Source: Hoeflea_A sp963921345 (GTDB taxonomy: Bacteria > Pseudomonadota > Alphaproteobacteria > Rhizobiales > Rhizobiaceae). From it: DNA of 64,000 bases. Under the pieces are notes generated by a model. That model saw only the letters and a list, made by a program, of their open reading frames with translations, did not search any database and had not been told where the DNA came from. The stretch covers positions 3,162,001 through 3,226,000 of the forward strand of contig CAWUFE020000007.1 in assembly GCA_963921345.3 (NCBI GenBank), read 5' to 3'. Made by a program: the position numbers and the translations under genes. Numbering within the stretch: the stretch's first letter is position 1; each line of letters opens with the position of its first letter. Of the stretch, positions 44,871-54,225 are shown piece by piece.

Positions 44871-45006
44871 GTCGCCCGTACTGAAAACACGATGAATCGA
44901 CAGTCATTTTAGGGTTAGCATCCTGAAAAAGCGAACATTTTTCATTTTCCCCGAAGACGACCACCAGACGCAGATGTCGTTCCGTATCGCTCAATTCGAG
45001 GTTGTT

Positions 45007-46260
45007 TCAGACGATGCGGTAACGCGACGTCAGCTGCAGGCCGGTGATGGCGATGACCAGGCACAGCCAGACCTGATGCACGCGGCCGATCAGGAAGGTT
45101 TCTAGGAAGGACAGCATGGCCATGAAGACAACGATCATCATGAACAGGTCCGCCAGATTGCGGTTGGCCGGGGTGCGGTACGACTTGACGTAGTTGACGG
45201 CCGGGGCGACGAAGACCACCCAGAACAGGATTGCCGCTCCGCTGACGCCGGCGACCAGGATCATGTCGATATAGTTGCTGTGACCGTTGGAAATGCCGCG
45301 GAAATCCCAGGGACTGTCGAAGGGCGCTTCGGTGTCCTTGACGACCGATGTGCCCCAGAAACTGTCATAGCCGTTGCCGAACCAGAAATTGCGGCCGATA
45401 TGGTCGAGCCCGTATTCCCACAGCGTCACCCGACCGGTGAAGCTGGGATCGGAGAGAATGGCGGCCGTCGTGCGCGACAGCGGTTCGATGTAGATCGTGC
45501 CGACGGTCAGCGCGCCGACCGCCGCGACGCAAAGAGCATAGAGCCCGACGGTCAGCAGCGGCAGGCCGAGGACCCGGCCCGCCAGGACAGCGACGATCGC
45601 CAAGGGTAGCAGGCCGTTGGTCGATTTCGCCCCGGCCTGGAAGACGAAGAGCAGCGCCAGGACAATGATGATCGCACCGCTCACCTGCATTTTCGACCGC
45701 CACAGATAGATGCCGAACATGACGAAAACCGACATGACCGGACTGGCGATGTTCTTGTGGTTGAAATGGCCGCGCCAGCGGCCGACATGCAGCATGTCGC
45801 TGCCGTGGATGGCCATTTCGGGCAGCAGCAGAATGCCGGCATAGCTGAGCGCAATGACCGTCATCACCGCCGCGGCGCTGACCCGCTGAAACGCTCGTTC
45901 GTCCGGCGGCAGCAGCACGACGCCGGCAGCGAGGATCATGCCGATCAGTGTCAGCGCGACGGAGCGGCTGGCGGCCGCCGGGTCGGGTGCCGCATAGACG
46001 GCGATGGTCAGTACCACCAGGATGGCGATCCAGCCGGGCGCGAAGAAAATGTGAAGAAGCCGTCGGTCGACCAGCGTCACCAGGCCAAGCACCATGAAAA
46101 GGCCGGCGACCAGGAAACCGATCTGGTTGATGCGGTCGCCCTCGGTGTCCTCGGTCACGAACTGGCTGGCGAAATCGAAGGGCTGCAGCGAGATCATCAA
46201 CAGGCAGAATGCGAGAAAGGCCAGCGCCGAGGCGGCCAGATGGCGCAGGCGCTGACGCAT
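45007..46260 (-). CDS. Wzy/O-antigen ligase-family membrane protein
   Basis: 417 aa from ATG 46260 behind GGGGGAG; an in-frame ATG at 46326 would add 22 residues. About ten to eleven membrane segments. The Wzy_C pattern is recognisable: HVGRWRGHFNHKNIASPVMSVF, FTGRVTLWEYGLDHIGRNFWFGNGYDSFW and SNGHSNYIDMILVAGVSG (Arg, His residues as in ligases and polymerases). It probably polymerises or transfers a surface glycan at the outer face of the inner membrane. No other polysaccharide genes are nearby, so the exact role is open. Confidence 0.82.
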   Translation of the reverse strand: MRQRLRHLAASALAFLAFCLLMISLQPFDFASQFVTEDTEGDRINQIGFLVAGLFMVLGLVTLVDRRLLHIFFAPGWIAILVVLTIAVYAAPDPAAASRSVALTLIGMILAAGVVLLPPDERAFQRVSAAAVMTVIALSYAGILLLPEMAIHGSDMLHVGRWRGHFNHKNIASPVMSVFVMFGIYLWRSKMQVSGAIIIVLALLFVFQAGAKSTNGLLPLAIVAVLAGRVLGLPLLTVGLYALCVAAVGALTVGTIYIEPLSRTTAAILSDPSFTGRVTLWEYGLDHIGRNFWFGNGYDSFWGTSVVKDTEAPFDSPWDFRGISNGHSNYIDMILVAGVSGAAILFWVVFVAPAVNYVKSYRTPANRNLADLFMMIVVFMAMLSFLETFLIGRVHQVWLCLVIAITGLQLTSRYRIV

Positions 46261-46526
46261 GGCTCCCCCGCCATCCGCTGTCTGCGGGTGCCGGCCGCGG
46301 ATCTGCTGCGCGGAGGGTGCTGACATGGTTCTGCTCGCTTGAGCCTTACGATCGCCGTCTCCCGGCAAACCGGCCCGCCTTTCTGAATCGACCATTGCCG
46401 ATTATGGTTAACGGATCCTTTCCGGCCGGCGGCGATGAACGCCGGCTTAACGGTGTTTTCAGACGGCATTCAGAGCGCTTCTGCGATTGTGCCATCATCG
46501 AAACACCGGACGAATTCCTGGAGAGC

Positions 46527-46970
46527 ATGATGAAACGCACAATCCTCGCAGCCGCATCGATCGCAGCCGTCGTCGGCCTGAATGGCGGCGCACTGGCCAT
46601 GGACAAGATCGCCGGCGGACCGGCGCTGAAGGTCACCAAGCTGCAGATGGGCATCAAATCGCCAACGACCAATGCCTGCCCCACCGAAGCCAAACTCACC
46701 GCCTGGGTGTTCACCAACAAGGCCGGCAAGGTACCGATCTACATCGCTCGCGAAGGCGGCTCGGTGGCCGGACCCTACGTAATCGAGACCAAGGCGACCG
46801 GCAACGGCACCTATATGGGCACCTACAACCGCACCCTGCAGATCCATCAGCCGATCGACGCCATGTATCGCGCCTCGGCGCCGAAATACAAGCAGCTCAG
46901 CAACTGGATCCCGCTGAAGGCCAGCTGCAAGTTCGGCCAGGGCGGCAACAACGAAATCCTCGGCAACTGA
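46527..46970 (+). CDS. Small periplasmic protein of unknown function
   Basis: 147 aa, ATG 46527 following CTGGAGAGC. Signal peptide MMKRTILAAASIAAVVGLNGGALA (about 24 residues). The mature part contains a conserved-looking pattern TTNACPTEAKLTAWVFTNKAGKVPIYIAREGG and two Cys (NACP, ASCKFG), suggesting one disulfide. Not recognised as a named family. Gene converges with the oxidoreductase gene, 8 bp apart. Confidence 0.7.
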   Translation: MMKRTILAAASIAAVVGLNGGALAMDKIAGGPALKVTKLQMGIKSPTTNACPTEAKLTAWVFTNKAGKVPIYIAREGGSVAGPYVIETKATGNGTYMGTYNRTLQIHQPIDAMYRASAPKYKQLSNWIPLKASCKFGQGGNNEILGN

Positions 46971-46978
46971 TCGACCGG

Positions 46979-47977
46979 TCAAAGACCTGTTCTGATCACC
47001 ACCTTGCCGTGGGATTGTCGCGGCGCCCGCAAATAGTCCCAGGCGTCGCGATACTCTTCCATCGCAAAAACCCGGTCGATGCGCGGAGCGATCTTGCCCG
47101 AGGCAAGGGCATCGTAGACGAACGCCTTGCCCCGCTCGCACATCGCCTCGTCTTCCACATAGTTGAACAGTGAAAAGGGGTGAAAGCGCGCATCGGCCTG
47201 AAACAGGTCGACCATGGGAAGCGACGGCATTTCGCCGTCCAGGGTTCCGTAGAAATAGATATGGGCACCCTTGGCCAGGACAGGACTGTAACGGCCGATC
47301 ATGCCGCCGCCGACCGGATCGAAGGCGGCGTCGATGCCGCGGCCGCCGGTGATCCGCCGCAATTCTTCGGCCATATCGACGGCCTCCGGTATCAGCACGT
47401 GATCGGCGCCGTTGTCCTCCAGATAGGCCCGGTTGTGCTCGAACCGGGTCGTCGCGATCATGGTGGCGCCGCACATACGGCCGATCTGCAGGGCCGCGGT
47501 GCCCGCGGTCCCGGTCGCCGCCGGCACCAGGATAAAGGTTCCCGGACCGGCCTTGGACAGTTCCACCACGGGAAAATAGGCGGTCATGTACTGCATCCAG
47601 ATCGATGCGCTTTCGACCGCCGACAGGTCCGGGGGCGCCTTGGTGACGTATCGCGCGTCGATGACCAGCGACTCGGTGCTGGCGCCGCGGTTGAAGTAGA
47701 AATAGGGCAGCGTGCACAGGCGCTCGCCGATGTCGATGCCTGAAACGTCGGAGCCGACGGCATCGACGATCCCGGCCGCCTCGATGCCGATGCGGGCCGG
47801 AAACTGCGGAAAGCTGAAGGAATAGCGGTCCAGCATGAGGTCCATGTCGCCCCAGTTGAGGGCAAAGGCTTCGACGCGCAGCCGAACATCGCCGGGGCCT
47901 GGCTCCTCGGCATCGTGTTCTTCCAGCGAAAGTCCCTGATAGCCGGAATAGTCCCGGATCACCCACGCCCGCGGCAT
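46979..47977 (-). CDS. MDR-family (zinc-independent) alcohol/quinone oxidoreductase
   Basis: 332 aa from ATG 47977 (GGAGGCGAGA upstream); GTG 47989 is a weaker alternative. GroES-like N-terminal part (PGDVRLRVEAFALNWGDMDLMLDRY; FPARIGIEAAGIVDAVGSDV) and Rossmann domain (FILVPAATGTAGTAALQIGRMCGATMIATTR; GIDAAFDPVGGGMIGRY). It lacks the Cys/His zinc ligands of classical ADH and resembles NADPH:quinone reductase-like proteins. Substrate unknown. The downstream partner is none; it faces the carotenoid cluster promoter region. Confidence 0.88.
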   Translation of the reverse strand: MPRAWVIRDYSGYQGLSLEEHDAEEPGPGDVRLRVEAFALNWGDMDLMLDRYSFSFPQFPARIGIEAAGIVDAVGSDVSGIDIGERLCTLPYFYFNRGASTESLVIDARYVTKAPPDLSAVESASIWMQYMTAYFPVVELSKAGPGTFILVPAATGTAGTAALQIGRMCGATMIATTRFEHNRAYLEDNGADHVLIPEAVDMAEELRRITGGRGIDAAFDPVGGGMIGRYSPVLAKGAHIYFYGTLDGEMPSLPMVDLFQADARFHPFSLFNYVEDEAMCERGKAFVYDALASGKIAPRIDRVFAMEEYRDAWDYLRAPRQSHGKVVIRTGL

Positions 47978-48081
47978 TCTCGCCTCCACCGTTTTTTAGT
48001 GTCACTAAAATTCTCGGCCGACCGACCACCGGAGTCAAGCGACGAAGCCGTTGAACCGGTGCCACAATGATTGTCTAAAGG

Positions 48082-49302
48082 ATGACGGACCGGAATCGAT
48101 GGAAGCGGGGAACGACGCTGGACACGGCGAGCGAATTGACGAAACCGGACGTGGACGTGCTGCTTGCCGGCGGCGGCCTTGCCGGTTGTCTCGTGGCATT
48201 GCGGCTCGCCGAAACCGGCCGGCGGGCCATGCTGATCGAAGCAGCCGATGACATCTGCGGCAACCACACCTGGTCTTTTCACCTGACGGACATCGATCCG
48301 GCGGACCGGCCACGCCTCGACAGCCTCATCGACCACCGCTGGCCGGGCCAACAGGTGATCTTTCCGCGTTACCGGCGGCGGCTGTCGACACCCTATGCCA
48401 GCGTGACGTCGGAAACCCTGCGCCGCGTGGTTCATGCCGAGCCGGCGATCACGGTGCGCGAAAATGCGCCGATCGCCCGCCTCGCCGCCGATCATGTCGA
48501 GCTCGAGAGCGGCGAGCGCATCGCCGCACCCTGCGTCATCGACAGCCGCGGCTTCGCACCGTCCCAGGCGCTGAAGCTGGGTTTTCAGAAATTCGTCGGG
48601 ATCGAACTTGAACTCGACAGGCCGCACGGCGAAGAGGTCCCGACCATCATGGATGCGTCGGTCGACCAGCGCGACGGCTACCGCTTCTTCTACGTCCTGC
48701 CGCTGTCGGAGACCCGGTTGCTGATCGAGGATACGCGCTACAGCGACCGCGGCGACCTCGATTTCGAGGCGCTGCAGTCGGACGTGCTGGCCTACGCGGC
48801 CAACCGCGCCTGGGTGGTGCGCCGATCGGTTCGCACCGAAAAGGGCATCCTGCCGATCACCCTGGCGCAGGACGTCGAACGCTTCTGGAACGGCGTCGCG
48901 GCCGACGCCGCGCCCATCGGTCTGCGCGCCGGGCTGTTTCACCCGACGACCGGCTACAGCCTGCCGATGGCCGTCGAGATCGCCGGCCTGATTGCCGGAC
49001 TGGATGCGCCGCTGACCACCGGGAAGGTGCGAGAGGCGGTCCGGCGCCTGGCGCTTCGGCGCTGCCGGGACCTCGGTTTCTATCGCTTTCTCAACCGCAT
49101 GCTGTTCAGAGCAGCCGAACCGCAGAAGCGCTATCGTGTCCTGCAGCGGTTTTACGGCCTGCCGCAGACGCTGATCGAGCGGTTCTATGCCGGGCGCATC
49201 CGGCCCGCCGACAAGATCCGCCTGCTGGTCGGCAAGCCGCCGGTACCGATCCACAGGGCGCTTCGGTGCGTAAGTGAGAGGCGGGCGCTCATTGGGGACT
49301 GA
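48082..49302 (+). CDS. crtY: Lycopene beta-cyclase
   Basis: 406 aa, flavin-dependent cyclase converting lycopene to beta-carotene. N-terminal nucleotide-binding motif DVLLAGGGLAGCLVALRLAETG (about residues 26-47), the GNHTWSFH motif characteristic of bacterial CrtY (near residue 61), a second landmark HPTTGYSLPMAVEIA, and the YRFFYVLPLSETRLLIEDTRY stretch. First gene of crtY-crtI-crtB. Overall length and motifs match proteobacterial CrtY; CruA/CruP-type cyclases differ. Confidence 0.93.
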   Translation: MTDRNRWKRGTTLDTASELTKPDVDVLLAGGGLAGCLVALRLAETGRRAMLIEAADDICGNHTWSFHLTDIDPADRPRLDSLIDHRWPGQQVIFPRYRRRLSTPYASVTSETLRRVVHAEPAITVRENAPIARLAADHVELESGERIAAPCVIDSRGFAPSQALKLGFQKFVGIELELDRPHGEEVPTIMDASVDQRDGYRFFYVLPLSETRLLIEDTRYSDRGDLDFEALQSDVLAYAANRAWVVRRSVRTEKGILPITLAQDVERFWNGVAADAAPIGLRAGLFHPTTGYSLPMAVEIAGLIAGLDAPLTTGKVREAVRRLALRRCRDLGFYRFLNRMLFRAAEPQKRYRVLQRFYGLPQTLIERFYAGRIRPADKIRLLVGKPPVPIHRALRCVSERRALIGD

Positions 49303-49309
49303 CTTGCGA

Positions 49310-50806
49310 ATGCATCGCGGAAAGACTGCCGTTGTCATCGGCGCCGGGTTCGGCGGACTGGCGCTCGCCATTCGCCTGCAGAGCGCAGGCGTGACGACGA
49401 CGTTGCTGGAGAAGCGCGACCGTCCCGGCGGTCGCGCCTATGTTTATGAAGACCGGGGCTTCGTGTTCGACGCCGGACCCACCGTGATCACCGATCCCGC
49501 AGCGCTTCGCGAGCTGTGGGACCTGTCGGATCGCCGCATGGAGGACGACGTCACCCTGCTGCCGGTCGACCCCTTCTATCAGCTATGCTGGGAGGACGGA
49601 TACCGGTTCGACTATGTCAACGACCAGGCGGAACTCGACCGGCAGATCGCCCTGAAATCGCCGGCCGATGTCGAGGGTTACCGGCAGTTCCTGGCCTATT
49701 CGAGGGATGTCTACCGCGAGGGCTACGAGAAACTCGGCGCCGTGCCGTTCCTGAGCTTCTGGGACATGGTTCAGGCCGCCCCGCAGCTGATCCGGCTGGA
49801 AAGCTATCGCAGCGTCTATTCCAAGGTCGCGTCCTTCATCGCGGACGAACAGCTGCGCCAGGCCTTCTCCTTCCATTCGCTGCTCGTCGGCGGCAATCCG
49901 TTCGACACCTCTTCCATCTATGCGCTGATACACGCCTTGGAACGGCAGGGTGGGGTCTGGTTCGCCAAGGGCGGCACCGGGGCGCTGGTCGCGGCCATGG
50001 CCAACCTTTTTGCCGATCTCGGCGGCACGATCCGCCTGAACACGGCGGCCGACGAGATCGTCGTCGAAGACAACCGGGCGACGACGGTGATCGCCGGAGG
50101 CGACCGTCTGGCCTGCGATATGGTCGCCAGCAATGCCGATATCGTCCACACCTACGGACAGTTGCTCGGCGGGACGGGGCGCGGCCCAACCAAGGCGCGG
50201 AACTTGCGGCGCAAACGTTTCTCGATGTCGCTGTTCGTCGTCTATTTCGGCCTACGTGGAAAGCGGCCGGACCTGAAGCACCACATGGTGCTGTTCGGGC
50301 CGCGATACCGCGAACTGATCAACGAGATTTTCCGGTCCGACCAGCTTGCGGACGATTTCTCGCTCTATCTGCACTGCCCGTCGGTCACCGACGAAAGCCT
50401 GGCTCCGCAGGGTCACAGCGCCTACTACGTGCTATCGCCGGTGCCGCATCTCGGCACCGCCGCCATCGACTGGTCCGTCGAGGGCCCGAGATACCGCGAC
50501 CGGATCCTGTCCTATCTCGAAGAGCGCTATATTCCGGGACTGGGAGACGACCTGGTGACCAGCCGGATATTTACGCCGTTCGACTTCCGCGACGAGCTGA
50601 ACGCCCACCTCGGGTCGGCCTTTTCGGTCGAGCCGCTGCTGACACAGAGCGCCTGGTTCCGGCCGCACAATCGCGACGCCGTCATCGAAAACCTCTACGT
50701 CGTCGGCGCCGGAACGCATCCGGGGGCCGGCATTCCCGGCGTGGTCGGATCGGCCAAGGCGACCGCCGGACTGATGCTGTCCGAAGCGCAGGCGGGCGCG
50801 GCATGA
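49310..50806 (+). CDS. crtI: Phytoene desaturase (lycopene-forming)
   Basis: 498 aa. FAD motif TAVVIGAGFGGLALAIRLQSAG (residues 6-27), ERDRPGGRAY-like element KRDRPGGRAYVYEDRGF, and C-terminal VVGAGTHPGAGIPGVVGSAKATAGLML typical of CrtI. It desaturates phytoene in four steps to lycopene. The ATG at 49310 lies 7 bp after the crtY stop; the stop overlaps crtB by ATGA. A GTG/TTG start upstream is possible but no better supported. Confidence 0.95.
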   Translation: MHRGKTAVVIGAGFGGLALAIRLQSAGVTTTLLEKRDRPGGRAYVYEDRGFVFDAGPTVITDPAALRELWDLSDRRMEDDVTLLPVDPFYQLCWEDGYRFDYVNDQAELDRQIALKSPADVEGYRQFLAYSRDVYREGYEKLGAVPFLSFWDMVQAAPQLIRLESYRSVYSKVASFIADEQLRQAFSFHSLLVGGNPFDTSSIYALIHALERQGGVWFAKGGTGALVAAMANLFADLGGTIRLNTAADEIVVEDNRATTVIAGGDRLACDMVASNADIVHTYGQLLGGTGRGPTKARNLRRKRFSMSLFVVYFGLRGKRPDLKHHMVLFGPRYRELINEIFRSDQLADDFSLYLHCPSVTDESLAPQGHSAYYVLSPVPHLGTAAIDWSVEGPRYRDRILSYLEERYIPGLGDDLVTSRIFTPFDFRDELNAHLGSAFSVEPLLTQSAWFRPHNRDAVIENLYVVGAGTHPGAGIPGVVGSAKATAGLMLSEAQAGAA

Positions 50807-51750
50807 CGGTTCAGACGAAGCCGGCTGCCGATACCGTGTTGCGCCTCAGCGAACAGATGATCGCCGACGGTTCGAAGAGCTTTGCCGCGGCAGCGCGGCT
50901 GTTCGCTCCGCAAACCCGGGCCGACGCCGTCATGCTCTATGCCTGGTGCCGGCATGCTGACGATGTGATCGACGGCCAGGAACTCGGGCACGGCAATCTC
51001 GCCGATCGCGATGGCGATCCGGCGCAACGCCTGGCGGAATTGCGGGGCGCAACTGACGCCGCCCTGCGCGGCGATGCCGACGGCGACCCGGTTTTCGAGG
51101 CGCTGCGCCAGGTCGTCGAGCGCAACCGGATCCCGCACCGGCACCCGCAGGAACTGATCGCCGGCTTCGCCATGGATGTGGACAGTCGGATCTATCGCAG
51201 TTTCGACGACACGCTGGACTATTGTTACCACGTTGCCGGAGTCGTCGGCGTGATGATGGCCATGATCATGGGGGCGCGCGAAGCAGCCGTGCTCGACCGG
51301 GCCTCCGACCTCGGCCTGGCCTTTCAGCTGACCAATATCGCCCGCGACGTCATCGACGACGCCCGCGCCGGACGCTGTTACCTTCCCTCCGACTGGCTCG
51401 AAGAGGCCGGAATTGCGGCCATCGAACCGGAAAACCGCGATCAGTGGCCGGCTCTGCACGGGCTGGCGCTACGGCTGCTCGACCGGGCCGAACCCTACTA
51501 CCGGTCGGCCTATGCGGGGTTGCCCGCCCTCTCCTTCCGCTCGGCCTGGGCGGTCGCCGCAGCCCGGCGCGTCTACCGCGACATCGGCCGCGTGCTGCGT
51601 CGCGACGGCCCGCAGGCCTGGGAACGTCGCGTATCGACAACGCGATCACGGAAAATCTGGCTGCTCGCCTGTGGCTTCGGCGATGTCGCGGCGACCCGGT
51701 TTGCCCACCGCGCGGCGGTTCCCCGAACGGGCCTTTATCTGAGGCCGTAA
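50803..51750 (+). CDS. crtB: Phytoene synthase
   Basis: 315 aa. Two Asp-rich motifs for prenyl diphosphates are DDVID in LYAWCRHADDVIDGQ (about residues 46-60) and the second in QLTNIARDVIDDARAGRCYLP (about 176-196). It condenses two GGPP to phytoene. Start ATG 50803 overlaps the crtI stop. The C-terminus is basic. Last of the three plus-strand carotenoid genes; 253 bp of AT-rich sequence follows. Confidence 0.95.
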   Translation: MTVQTKPAADTVLRLSEQMIADGSKSFAAAARLFAPQTRADAVMLYAWCRHADDVIDGQELGHGNLADRDGDPAQRLAELRGATDAALRGDADGDPVFEALRQVVERNRIPHRHPQELIAGFAMDVDSRIYRSFDDTLDYCYHVAGVVGVMMAMIMGAREAAVLDRASDLGLAFQLTNIARDVIDDARAGRCYLPSDWLEEAGIAAIEPENRDQWPALHGLALRLLDRAEPYYRSAYAGLPALSFRSAWAVAAARRVYRDIGRVLRRDGPQAWERRVSTTRSRKIWLLACGFGDVAATRFAHRAAVPRTGLYLRP

Positions 51751-51783
51751 AGCATCGGTGGCACACGAAGAGCGTTGCGGGAG

Positions 51784-51801
51784 TGCAATATATATATTGC
51801 A
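51784..51801. promoter_or_regulatory. 18-bp AT-rich palindrome downstream of crtB
   Basis: TGCAATATATATATTGCA is a perfect palindrome 34 bp after the crtB stop in an AT-rich gap (51751-52003). It resembles an operator but the regulator and target are unknown; it might instead limit transcription past crtB. The rest of the gap shows no gene. Confidence 0.4.
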
Positions 51802-52003
51802 ACAACCTATTCTATAGATTCTTCGTAAGACCTATCTGTTTCTATAAGTATTTTAGGTTTTTATCTGGAGACGCTATCAGATAATTAACGATGCTCGCCG
51901 GATTGTTCGAATGTTTCAGACATTTGTGTTGATTTCCCCCGCGCCGGGTCCCCACCTTTCCCGGGCGCATGAGGCGCTTTTACTCGATCATAAATGAGAT
52001 GCT

Positions 52004-52396
52004 ATGATCATGACCATAGACCGGGACATCAAGACCCGACCGCAACTGAGCGAGCAGGAAGAGAAGGACGTCGTCAGAAACCTGTCCCTTCTCAGGTCGA
52101 CGCTCGATATCTTTCCCCAGGACTCACTGGCGAGACAGAGCAAGATCGACGACTGGGCCAAACTCGAAAAATGGGCCCTGCTCGCGATGCAGGCCGTCTC
52201 GGACCTGATGAAACGACTCGGACCGATTCAGACGCGCACGCCCGAGACCGAAAAGGCGTTCCACGTGACGCTGTCGGCCTTCGACATCATTTCGGACGTG
52301 GTCGAACACCGGTTCCGCGATGTCCAGAGGGAAGACTTCGTTACTGCCAACGCCGCGCTGGAACGCTGCTTCGCCACCGTGCACCGCCTGGTTTAA
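52004..52396 (+). CDS. Hypothetical protein between crtB and crtZ
   Basis: 130 aa (MIMTIDRDIKTRPQLSEQEE), all-helical, charged, no signal peptide, no known motif. The start may be at 52004 or the second Met at 52010. Lies between carotenoid genes on the plus strand and ends 12 bp before the converging crtZ stop. No link to carotenoid synthesis could be shown. Confidence 0.6.
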   Translation: MIMTIDRDIKTRPQLSEQEEKDVVRNLSLLRSTLDIFPQDSLARQSKIDDWAKLEKWALLAMQAVSDLMKRLGPIQTRTPETEKAFHVTLSAFDIISDVVEHRFRDVQREDFVTANAALERCFATVHRLV

Positions 52397-52408
52397 GCCC
52401 TGTCAGGG

Positions 52409-52924
52409 TCAGTCGGCCAACAGGTCGCGCTCGCTATCGTAGAGTTTGACGTCGCAACTGCTCTGGTTGCGGCGCAACTGCGATTTCAGCCCCTCAAGCG
52501 GCGGCGCCCACAGGAAACCGAACGACACGCAGCCATCCTTGCCCTTGACCGCGTGATGGAGCCGGTGGGCCTGGTAGAGCCGCTTGAGATAGCCCGATTT
52601 CGGCACGTAGCGGAATGGCCAGCGATGATGCACCAGGCCGTCATGGGCAATGAAATAGAGTGCGCCATAGGCGGTGATGCCGACGGCGATCCACCAGACC
52701 ACCCAGATATCGGTGCCAATCCAGAACAGCACGATGGCGACGCCGGCGAAGACGGCGGCGTAGAGGTCGTTGCGCTCGAAGGTGTCGTCGTGCGGCTCGT
52801 GATGCGAACGGTGCCAGCCCCAGCCCCAGCCGTGCATGACGTGTTTGTGCGCCCACCAGGCAAAGAGCTCCATCAGGGCAATGGTGACGACGACAATAGC
52901 CGTGGCAAGCAGAAAGGCGCTCAT
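52409..52924 (-). CDS. crtZ: Beta-carotene hydroxylase
   Basis: 171 aa membrane di-iron hydroxylase. Histidine clusters HKHVMHGWGWGWHRSHHEP (HxxxxH, HxxHH), HDGLVHHRW and AHRLHHAV match CrtZ, with two to four hydrophobic segments between. Start ATG 52924. It adds the 3 and 3' hydroxyls to give zeaxanthin. With crtE, B, I and Y the set is complete for zeaxanthin; no CrtW ketolase is present, so astaxanthin is not expected. It is followed, in transcription direction, by no further gene before 52409. Confidence 0.94.
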   Translation of the reverse strand: MSAFLLATAIVVVTIALMELFAWWAHKHVMHGWGWGWHRSHHEPHDDTFERNDLYAAVFAGVAIVLFWIGTDIWVVWWIAVGITAYGALYFIAHDGLVHHRWPFRYVPKSGYLKRLYQAHRLHHAVKGKDGCVSFGFLWAPPLEGLKSQLRRNQSSCDVKLYDSERDLLAD

Positions 52925-53025
52925 GGTTTCGGGTCCGGGCTCGACAAGCCGCTCCTTGGTGTGACGCAAGTGTAGCCGAAATCCTTCTAAACGAGGAGTG
53001 CGGCAAATCGGAGCCGTAAGTCGGG

Positions 53026-54225
53026 CTAACCCAACTTCAGCCGATAACGCGACAGAACGATGGCCGCGACCAGTCCCGCGACAGCGACAAGGGCCAAGGG
53101 CAGGAAGGACGGCACCAGCTCCGACAGCGGGTCGCCGCGCCACAGAACTCCCTGATAGGCCTCGATCGCCCAGGCGTTCGGCGTCAGCCAGCCGAGATCC
53201 TGCAGCCAGGGCGGCATCATGAAACGCGGCACCATCGAACCGCCGACAGCCGATGCGACGAGCACGAGGAAACTGGATATGGTGTTGGCCTGCTGGCGGG
53301 TGGTGCACGCCGAAGCCATGGTCACGGCCAGCCCGGCCGCGGCAGCGGCGGCCAGCGCGGTCACCATCAGCCACGGCAGGAAGTGACCGGGCAGATCGAC
53401 GCCATAGGCGAGCCAGGCCACCAGAAAAATCACCGCGACCTGCAACAGCCCCTGGCCGCTGAGGAACAGGAACTTGGCGACGACCATGACATCGGTGCCG
53501 GCGCGGCCGACGGCCAGCCGGTCGACGATGCCGGATGTCCGCTCTTCGATCAGCGTGGCCGCGCCCTGCATGGCCGAAAACAGCAGGAACATCACGGCGA
53601 CCGCACCGGCATAATAACTGACGGTCACGCCGCCGCGGCCGGCCACTGTCTCGATCGTAACCAGCCCCGCCTCATCGTCGGCACCACCCTCTTGGTTGAG
53701 CGCACCGATGCCGGCATCCAGCCGGGCGCGCTGGCTCTGGGTGAGGCCGCCGGCCAGCTCTTCGACCGCCGGAACCAGCCGGCTGAGCGAAACGCCGGGA
53801 AGCTCGCTGGCGACAAGACGCTGCACATGGCCGGAGAGGATCGGGCCGGTCATCGCCCTGCCGGCGTCGGCGACGACAAGCACCGGCGGTTCGCCGCTTT
53901 CGTCGTCAAGCGGACCGCGAATGATCAAGCCGACATCTGCCGCTCCGGACAGGACCAGGCGACGCAACTGGCTGGCGTCGAGCGCACCCGGCTCGTGCAG
54001 GCGCAAAGACGGTTCCGCGTCCATGGCCGCCAGCAGGACCGCCGTTTCGGCGGACCCCACCTCATCGACAACGGCGACCTTCAACCGCATCTCGTCTCCG
54101 CTGGCTCCGGAAAAGATGGCGGCGAAGATCGCGAAGATCATCGGCGGCAGCACGAAAGCCATGGCGAAAGCGCCGCGATCGCGCACCAGGCCCAGTATCA
54201 TGACCTTAACGAGAGCCCCGATCAT
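53026..54225 (-). CDS. ABC-2 type exporter permease
   Basis: 399 aa from ATG 54225. N-terminal membrane segment (AFAMAFVLPPMIFAIFAAIFSGASG), a large extracytoplasmic domain (about residues 45-215), then five C-terminal segments starting AVMFLLFSAMQGAATLIEERTSGIVDRLAVGRAG, the ABC-2 motif. Overlaps the ATPase gene (ATGA), so they form one exporter. Cargo unknown; position inside the carotenoid cluster suggests export or envelope insertion related to carotenoids or their derivatives, which is inference. Confidence 0.88.
   Translation of the reverse strand: MIGALVKVMILGLVRDRGAFAMAFVLPPMIFAIFAAIFSGASGDEMRLKVAVVDEVGSAETAVLLAAMDAEPSLRLHEPGALDASQLRRLVLSGAADVGLIIRGPLDDESGEPPVLVVADAGRAMTGPILSGHVQRLVASELPGVSLSRLVPAVEELAGGLTQSQRARLDAGIGALNQEGGADDEAGLVTIETVAGRGGVTVSYYAGAVAVMFLLFSAMQGAATLIEERTSGIVDRLAVGRAGTDVMVVAKFLFLSGQGLLQVAVIFLVAWLAYGVDLPGHFLPWLMVTALAAAAAAGLAVTMASACTTRQQANTISSFLVLVASAVGGSMVPRFMMPPWLQDLGWLTPNAWAIEAYQGVLWRGDPLSELVPSFLPLALVAVAGLVAAIVLSRYRLKLG

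Noticed and set aside
51784..51801. Palindrome as a LuxR-type quorum-sensing box
   Set aside because: It is AT-only in the centre and does not match lux-box consensus; no luxI/luxR genes are in the window.
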